A DNA stretch of 27,878 nt from DASXRA01 sp036506155 (GTDB taxonomy: Bacteria > Actinomycetota > Actinomycetes > Mycobacteriales > Jatrophihabitantaceae): contig DASXSF010000044.1 of the NCBI GenBank assembly GCA_036506155.1, forward strand, positions 1-27,878, in the 5' to 3' direction. The notes beneath the pieces were generated by a model. That model saw nothing but the letters and a program-made list of their open reading frames with translations. It was not told the DNA's origin and did not search any database. Below, one piece after another: positions 23,305-27,878 of the stretch (position 1 is its first letter; each line of letters starts with the position of its first letter). Made by a program: the position numbers and the translations under genes.

Positions 23305-23770
23305 TCAGCTGGTTGCCTTGACTGCGCGCAGGGTCACGTCGGCGACGGCGACCGGTTGTGATACCGCGACCGCGTGCGAGGCGTCGATCTCTACGATCTG
23401 GCTGCTCGCGCGCCTTGCCATCTCGCGCTCCGCGTCGGGATGGATCGCCTGGTCGGCGGTCGCGACGATGGCCCACGACGGGAGGGTCGTCCAGGCCGCA
23501 GCGCCGGTGACGACCGATGTGAACGCGTCGAGTGATACCGGTCGCTGGGTGACCGCCATGACGCGCGCCTGCTCAGCGGGCAGGTCTGCGCAGAACACAC
23601 GGTGGAAGGCCTCGTGGTCGATGAACGCCTCGGTGCCGGGCTCGGCACGGCCAGATGGGTAAGTGAGGGTGCGGGTGGCGCTCGCGAGCGCCACCTCCGG
23701 GAAGCGGGCGTTGATGTCGACGAGCTTCTCGTCGACCGCGGGCGCGAACGCCGCGACGAAGACCAGGCCT
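23305..23770 (-). pseudogene. Alpha/beta hydrolase, C-terminal fragment (left-facing)
   Basis: The frame encodes GLVFVAAFAPAVDEKLVDINARFPE, then FIDHEAFHRVFCADLPAEQARVMAVTQRPVSLDAF, PSWAIVATADQAIHPDAEREMARRA and DASHAVAVSQPVAVADV. This is the lid and C-terminal part of an EstC-like alpha/beta hydrolase, including the late catalytic Asp and His (ADQ, SHAV). The first third with the nucleophile Ser is missing. Family resemblance stops at about 23765-23775, where the opposite-strand fragment begins. Without a start or the Ser it cannot be functional. Confidence 0.7.
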
Positions 23771-23771
23771 A

Positions 23772-24236
23772 CGGCATCACGAGTTGGCCGCGTTCGAGCC
23801 GGTGGCGCTGCGCGAGCAGGTGCGCTCGTCGTGGGCGCGCGAGGCCGAGGTGCAGACCGAGGACGAGGCGGCAGCGCTGCTGGTCGACCAGATGCCGTTT
23901 CACTTCCGCGAGCCGCGGGGCGCGGCGCTGGCGGACTACCTGCACCGCACCGACGGGCTCGGCCGGTACGCGCCCGACGTGACTCGGCACTTCGCCGTGC
24001 AGCACTACGGCGGGATTGAGGTCGAGGACCGGCTCGGCGAGGTGAGCCATCCGGTGCTGGTGGTGGCCGGGCGGCACGATCGGACCTGCGCGGTCGGCGC
24101 GTCCGAGGACATGGCGTTGCGCCTGCCGGATGCGCAGCTGGTCGTGTTCGAGAACTCGGCGCACATGATGTTCGTCGAAGAGCAGGACGCCTACATTGCG
24201 ACCGTGCGCGAGTTCCTAGATCGCGTCACTCGCTGA
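23772..24236 (+). pseudogene. Alpha/beta hydrolase, C-terminal fragment (right-facing)
   Basis: From HHELAAFEPVALREQVRSSW onward the frame matches the C-terminal half of an alpha/beta hydrolase: DEAAALLVDQMPFHF, HPVLVVAGRHDRTCAV with the catalytic-type Asp, and FENSAHMMFVEEQDAY with the His. The N-terminal half with the oxyanion hole and nucleophile is absent. The best start, TTG 23784, has no ribosome binding site. It begins at the same junction where the opposite-strand hydrolase fragment ends. The C-terminus (REFLDRVTR) is intact. Confidence 0.7.
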
Positions 24237-24554
24237 GCTCGCTTGATGGGGCGGCTTCCTGCAGCATGCGCGAGCTTGCGCATCTTGGCACCCGCGGCAC
24301 GTATGTCCGTCCGTAACGAATCGCGCGATGGTCTGATGTCGCGCTGGCCCATTAGTGCGATTTGGGGCTTGGCGGGGCCCATTCTGAACAGTTGACCGAA
24401 GCTCAGCGGCGCCGGGACCTGCTCAGCACCCCCTCCGGACTGATGCGCTGGACGCTCAGGCGAACCTGCGGTTGCCGCCGTCGCGGTGCCCGCGAGTGGC
24501 TTCTGGTGTTGGCCGGCGAGCCAGGTTGAACAGTGCTAAAGGCGGCAGGCGAAG
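24237..24554. other. Stretch without genes, with a small hairpin
   Basis: These 318 bp contain no defensible ORF. A hairpin ATGCGC-GAGCTT-GCGCAT at 24266-24283, 29 bp after the hydrolase stop, may be its old terminator. The octamer GGCCCATT occurs twice about 30 bp apart. Confidence 0.4.
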
Positions 24555-24809
24555 TTGTTGGTACAAGATGGGGTGCAGAGATTGAGGAAGGCACCGCGTG
24601 ATACGTGGCCGTCGTTGGAGGTCAAGGTTGAACTGATGCCCTGGGCCTGGCGCTTGGCCTATTACCGCGACGACATCGAGCCGTATTACGTCTGGCTGAA
24701 TGTCGGCCCGATCGAGATTGCCTTTGGCGCGAATAGGCCGATGTTCTTTGAGAAGCGCAGCGATTGGTTCGACGGCTTGACGTTCGAGCCCGAGGACGTC
24801 GGCGCATGA
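24555..24809 (+). CDS. Small hypothetical protein
   Basis: This is a protein of up to 84 residues that I do not recognise. The central part (ELMPWAWRLAYYRDDIEPYYVWLNVGPIEIAFGANRPMFFEK) is rich in aromatic residues and looks like a compact beta domain; it is acidic and has no signal peptide. The start is uncertain. TTG 24555 gives the longest form, while GGAGG near 24618 would suit a start around ATG 24636. Its stop overlaps the next small ORF as ATGA, as in a real operon. Size and lack of relatives suggest a phage or mobile-element origin; that is a guess. Confidence 0.45.
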   Translation: MLVQDGVQRLRKAPRDTWPSLEVKVELMPWAWRLAYYRDDIEPYYVWLNVGPIEIAFGANRPMFFEKRSDWFDGLTFEPEDVGA

Positions 24810-24913
24810 GCGACATCTTCTGCGAGTCATGCAGGGTGCCTGTAGATCATCCGTGCCACGTCTTCGCACAGCGCGATCGCCGACGCTTCAGCCGCGCCAG
24901 GTCGAAGGCTTGA
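24806..24913 (+). CDS. 35-residue Cys-rich small ORF
   Basis: This tiny ORF starts in the ATGA overlapping the previous stop. It encodes MSDIFCESCRVPVDHPCHVF followed by a basic tail. The C-x2-C and C-H arrangement could bind zinc. The tail is Arg-rich (QRDRRRFSRARSK). It may be complete, or a remnant cut by a frameshift, since another frame continues with VEGLIVTDWTAADRIRVRC. Confidence 0.35.
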   Translation: MSDIFCESCRVPVDHPCHVFAQRDRRRFSRARSKA

Positions 24914-25047
24914 TCGTTACCGATTGGACGGCTGCTGACCGTATACGCGTCCGCTGCCGCGCTGCGACTACGTCGTGATCTACCTACGCGACGCGTACCT
25001 AATGATCGACCCGTGCTCCCGGCTGCAGCCAAGGCTCAGACCGCGTC

Positions 25048-25353
25048 ATGCGAGAACAGTTGGACCACGACATCGCGGTGCGGCAAGAATCTGGCGCGGT
25101 GTTCGTCATCTCCAGCCCGTTACTGCGCAGCAGCAGCTTCGACGAGCCTTATGCGGACTTTCGCGCGGAGTTGGCCAGTGGGCTGCCGCTGATGCCAGTG
25201 GCGCTCGCCGTTTCCGGTGACGACGTTCGGGGGGTTTCATCCCGGGTGAGCCATGAGATCACGACGGCTAGGCAGGGCCAGCGCTCAACGGATTGGACCG
25301 ACGTGTCTCCCGGCAGCTCGCGACAGTTCTTCGTGACGATCGAGCACGAGTAA
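25048..25353 (+). CDS. Hypothetical protein
   Basis: This is a 101-residue ORF with moderate codon bias and no recognisable domain. Readable parts include HDIAVRQESGAVFVISSPLLRSSSF and GLPLMPVALAVSGDDV. No strong ribosome binding site precedes the ATG. The preceding 130 bp carry short coding-like pieces in shifting frames (RDYVVIYLRDAYLMID), so it may be the end of a decayed gene. Its end lies 67 bp before the convergent redoxin gene. Confidence 0.4.
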   Translation: MREQLDHDIAVRQESGAVFVISSPLLRSSSFDEPYADFRAELASGLPLMPVALAVSGDDVRGVSSRVSHEITTARQGQRSTDWTDVSPGSSRQFFVTIEHE

Positions 25354-25420
25354 AGGCGCAACGATCGGAGCGCTTGGGTACGACGCGATGCAGGTGAGGA
25401 GGCCGATTGGGAGACCTGGA

Positions 25421-26431
25421 CTAGCCGAAGGTAAAGACGTATGCCTCCACGCCGGAAGCACGGAAGTCGATCTCGAGCGTGCGATCGGGGATCCGATCCC
25501 ACTGGCGGACGAGCTGATACAGCCGCGGTTCGATCACGGTTCCGTGGCCCTGCTGGTCGACATCGAGCCCGTGCGCATCCGCGGGTGGCTCTCCGTCGAC
25601 GAGCACGCGGAACGGGACGTGCGCGCCGGGCTCGCGCCCCCGCAGGACGAGGTGGGCGTCGCGAGCGTGAAAGCGGAACGCGATCCTGCCCTCGGTTCCG
25701 TTCAGCACGCTCGCCCCGCCCTGGATTGTCCAGTCGCCGGCGAGCGCCCACTGGTTCAGCCCGAGCGAATCCGGGGCGGAATAGCTGTGCGGCTCGTCGA
25801 GCGCGGCCCCGCCCGGCGACGCGAGATTTCGGCCTTGCTCGTAGCCGAGGTACGTCTCGGGCGAGCCTAGATTCGTCCAGTCGGCCTGCGCCTCGAAACC
25901 TTCGGGATCGACCGAGACGAGATCGTCGGTGATGCCCTCGACGCCCGCCTCGCGCAGCAGCATCTGAATCGCCCACTCGCACTCGTCGTAGGCGCCCTCG
26001 CCGAAGTGGTGCTGCCGGATCCGTCCTTCCGCATCGGCGATGTAGATCGCGGGCCAGTACCGGTTGCCGAACGCCCGCCACACGGCGTAGTCGCTGTCGA
26101 GCGCGATGGGGTACTCGACCCGCATGGCGCTCGCGGCCGCGCGGACGTTGTCGATCTCGCGCTCGAACGGGAACTCGGGCGTGTGGACGCCGACGACGAC
26201 CAATCCCCGGTCGCCGTACTTCTCGGCCCACGCGCGGACGTAGGCGAGCGTTCGGAGCCAGTTGATGCAGGTGTAGGTCCAGAAGTCGACGAGCACGACC
26301 TTGCCGCCCAGGTCCTGCGTGGTGAGCGGCGGCGAGTTGAGCCACCCGGTCGCGCCGTCGAAACCGGGCAGGCGGCCCTCGGAGGGTAACGGAGTTGCCC
26401 CGGGATGACGCCGGACGCCGAACCAGCTCAT
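25421..26431 (-). CDS. Thioredoxin-fold (redoxin/TlpA-like) protein with C-terminal beta domain
   Basis: This is a 336-residue protein similar to the soluble part of DipZ-type proteins. The thioredoxin-like domain (about 15-165) has LGGKVVLVDFWTYTCINWLRTLAYVRAWAEKY, GLVVVGVHTPEFPFE and the cis-Pro region NRYWPAIYIADAEG. The usual CxxC is C55-I-N-W58, so the resolving Cys is Trp and classical disulphide chemistry is unlikely. The C-terminal half (about 200-336) is a DipZ-like beta domain (WALAGDWTIQGG, GRIAFRFHARDAHLVL). There is no signal peptide, so it should be cytosolic. It is the only large intact gene between the long repeats. ATG 26431 has only a weak GGGTG upstream. Confidence 0.82.
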   Translation of the reverse strand: MSWFGVRRHPGATPLPSEGRLPGFDGATGWLNSPPLTTQDLGGKVVLVDFWTYTCINWLRTLAYVRAWAEKYGDRGLVVVGVHTPEFPFEREIDNVRAAASAMRVEYPIALDSDYAVWRAFGNRYWPAIYIADAEGRIRQHHFGEGAYDECEWAIQMLLREAGVEGITDDLVSVDPEGFEAQADWTNLGSPETYLGYEQGRNLASPGGAALDEPHSYSAPDSLGLNQWALAGDWTIQGGASVLNGTEGRIAFRFHARDAHLVLRGREPGAHVPFRVLVDGEPPADAHGLDVDQQGHGTVIEPRLYQLVRQWDRIPDRTLEIDFRASGVEAYVFTFG

Positions 26432-26456
26432 GTTGCACCCACGATGACGCGCCCGA

Positions 26457-26865
26457 TCACCGCAGCGCCCTGAGCGCGACCCGCACCTCGGCCGTGAACA
26501 GGTCCAGCTCTTGCCAGGCGGCGAATTCGCTGCCCCTTCCCACCTCTTTGAAATAGGTGGGGTTCGGGCACGCCCGCTCCGCCCAGCTGCGCGGCGCCGG
26601 ATAGATCTTTCTCGGGAAGACGCTTAAGGCCGCCGGAACGGTGACGCCCTTCACGTCGACGAAGCCTAGTTCGGTCTCCCAGTACACACGAGCCCAAAAG
26701 ACGCCGATGTTCGTCAGCCACGCGAGCGTGATGTGTCCAACGCCTCGTCTCGTGCGCGGCCATCGACCGGCCTCCGTCGACGAACGCCGGTGCGATCTCG
26801 TCGTAGCCGCTCGCATCGTGGCCGAACATCCAGGCTGCCACGTCGCGACAGGGTAGTTCGGAGAG
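26457..26865 (-). pseudogene. Epoxide hydrolase C-terminal remnant, frameshifted
   Basis: Two adjacent frames carry consecutive parts of an epoxide hydrolase (alpha/beta hydrolase fold). One has AAWMFGHDASGYDEIAPAFVDGG, ending near 26770. The other, from about 26741, has VGHITLAWLTNIGVFWARVYWE, VKGVTVPAALSVFPRKIYPAPRSWAE, YFKEVGRGSEFAAWQELDLFTAEVRVALRAL. The family shows these in one frame, so a frameshift lies at 26741-26770. The N-terminal two thirds, including the nucleophilic Asp, are missing. The catalytic His is in the region corresponding to GSEFAAWQ, where the family usually has GGHFAA, so it is also changed. Confidence 0.7.
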
Positions 26866-27263
26866 GTCGAGCGGGCCAGGTACGCCTAGGGCTTCGCATC
26901 TTGCCGGCTCAGATCGGCACACGCCTACCGCCGGCGTTGATGAACGCAGCCGCGGTCTGCTTCTCGGGTACGGCCCCAGTGAGAAACTGGGCCAGATGTA
27001 CGGCGCGCTGGCGCTGTGCTGGGAGGCCCTGACGACAGAGTCCTTAAGTTCGGGTCTAGCCGTGTCAGGTCGACGGCCGAGCGCTCGGCCAGCGCGCATG
27101 GACTGGTTCGTGGACTGAGCTCCAGGCGACCAGAGTTCCTGGGGTGCCTAGTGCGCTCGCACGCGTGCACAGATGCCGCGTCTGAGCACCTGGGAGCCGA
27201 TGTCCCACGCACTCGTAATGCGTAGGTCGTGCCTTCGGATCCCATCCGGCTGCGTGCACGAGT
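26866..27263. other. Stretch without recognisable genes
   Basis: These 398 bp between the epoxide hydrolase remnant and repeat copy B hold only short ORFs of poor codon quality. I see no promoter, RNA or repeat that I can support. Confidence 0.35.
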
Positions 27264-27417
27264 TCAGCAACCCGGCGACTGTCCACTGTGGACGCCGTGT
27301 CGTCGGGCCGTGTCATCAAACGCCTGTCGTCGAGGGCCACTGATGACAATGACGACAGCCACAAGGTCAGTCTTTCTGGGCTGAGGGCTGCCCAGGCAGG
27401 CGCACCACGGCTCTTGT
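27264..27417 (+). repeat. Long direct repeat, copy B
   Basis: These 154 bp are the second copy of the repeat at 22529-22680. It ends with the same CACGGCTCTTGT but is followed by CGTCAACAG instead of the tRNA-Thr 3' half. The identity ends exactly at the anticodon-loop sequence, as expected for a recombination or attachment core. Confidence 0.8.
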
Positions 27418-27719
27418 CGTCAACAGTCTTGGAGTTGCGCTAGAGCGTTGGGGCAACGTCGAGCCGTTGGTCGCTGATCCCTCTCGACTTGGGTGCGGTG
27501 GCTAAGCCGGGATCGGTTGCACGCCCACGGCAAGACCGACACGGCGGGCTCGAGCCGCTCGTCCAGGCCGAGCATCCCCGAATACGGCAGCACCGACCGG
27601 GACATCCGCAGCACATCGACCTAGCCCGGGCGCCTCAGCTCCGCTGACCAACGGACCCCGTCGCCGCTGGCCCGGCCCCAGCGATCTAATTGTCGAATCG
27701 ACGGGTAGAGGAGGCAGCG
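27418..27719. other. Stretch without recognisable genes
   Basis: These 302 bp separate repeat copy B from the dodecin gene. Minus-strand ORFs here (for example LGLDERLEPAVSVLPWA) have some codon bias but no start signal or family. They may be the tail of another lost gene. The last 40 bp should carry the dodecin promoter. Confidence 0.35.
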
Positions 27720-27878
27720 ATGAGCAGCGTCGCACGGGTCACCGAGATCAGTGCCGAATCCGAAACCAGCTTCGAGGACGCGATCCGGGTCGGCATCGAG
27801 CGAGCCGCCCAGACCCTGCGCGGCATCAAATCAGCATGGATCAAGGAACAGAGCGTCCAAGTGGCTGACGGCGGAATC
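27720..27878 (+). CDS. Dodecin family flavoprotein (3' partial)
   Basis: Dodecins are tiny (about 70-residue) dodecameric proteins that store or buffer flavins in the cytosol. The visible 53 residues begin MSSVARVTEISAESETSFEDAI and contain IERAAQTLRGIKSAWIKEQ, the family pattern, including the Trp that stacks against the flavin ring. The gene runs off the window before its stop. ATG 27720 has GAGGAGG 5 nt upstream. It marks the return to ordinary gene structure after the decayed segment. Confidence 0.88.
   Translation, partial: MSSVARVTEISAESETSFEDAIRVGIERAAQTLRGIKSAWIKEQSVQVADGGI

Noticed and set aside
25149..26438. Long minus-strand ORF of 429 codons overlapping the redoxin gene
   Set aside because: It is an Arg-rich shadow of the redoxin gene in another frame with no family features.
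27420..27735. Minus-strand ORFs before the dodecin gene
   Set aside because: Overlapping frames of similar quality, no start site and no recognisable family; one also overlaps the dodecin ribosome binding site.

Overview
The window is high-GC DNA with strong G/C at codon third positions, GTG starts, Shine-Dalgarno starts alongside a likely leaderless one, a mycobacterial-type HtpX, a KorAB 2-oxoacid:ferredoxin oxidoreductase, a DasR-type GntR regulator with matching operator-like boxes, and WXG100-like genes. Together these point to an actinobacterium, probably environmental. I cannot name the genus.

Region 1 (1-9000) holds metabolic and secreted functions. They are a BBE-type FAD oxidoreductase (5' end off the window), a tiny secreted protein, a PLP aminotransferase, a PhoX-like secreted phosphatase convergent with a secreted metallophosphoesterase, MurQ divergent from a GntR/UTRA regulator, and a RarD-type permease. 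Three dre-like operator boxes and one PHO-box-like repeat suggest that amino-sugar recycling and phosphate scavenging are regulated here.

Region 2 (9000-15720) is mostly minus strand. A compact operon runs TPR-like protein > GNAT > four-helix membrane protein > proline-rich membrane-anchored protein and ends at a strong hairpin. A MarR regulator diverges from it. korA-korB follow with overlapping ends.

Region 3 (15960-21175) carries a plus-strand cassette: an EspC/WXG100-like small protein, a WTG-motif helical protein with a hydrophobic segment, and two small soluble proteins that look like diverged paralogues. After it come htpX, then rmlA coupled to a YajQ-family gene on the minus strand, then tRNA-Tyr with a classic terminator.

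Region 4 (21175-27720) is an accessory, decaying segment immediately after tRNA-Tyr. It has a HigBA-type toxin-antitoxin pair, the displaced 3' half of a tRNA-Thr(TGT), and a 152-154 bp direct repeat (about 89% identical by eye) whose copies lie 4.7 kb apart. Between the repeats are a gene broken by an in-frame TAG, two alpha/beta-hydrolase fragments that lost their N-termini at a common junction, a frameshifted epoxide hydrolase remnant, a few small unknown ORFs, and one intact redoxin-like gene whose second active-site cysteine is tryptophan. I read this as a graveyard of integration and deletion events. Normal gene structure resumes with a dodecin gene that runs off the right edge.
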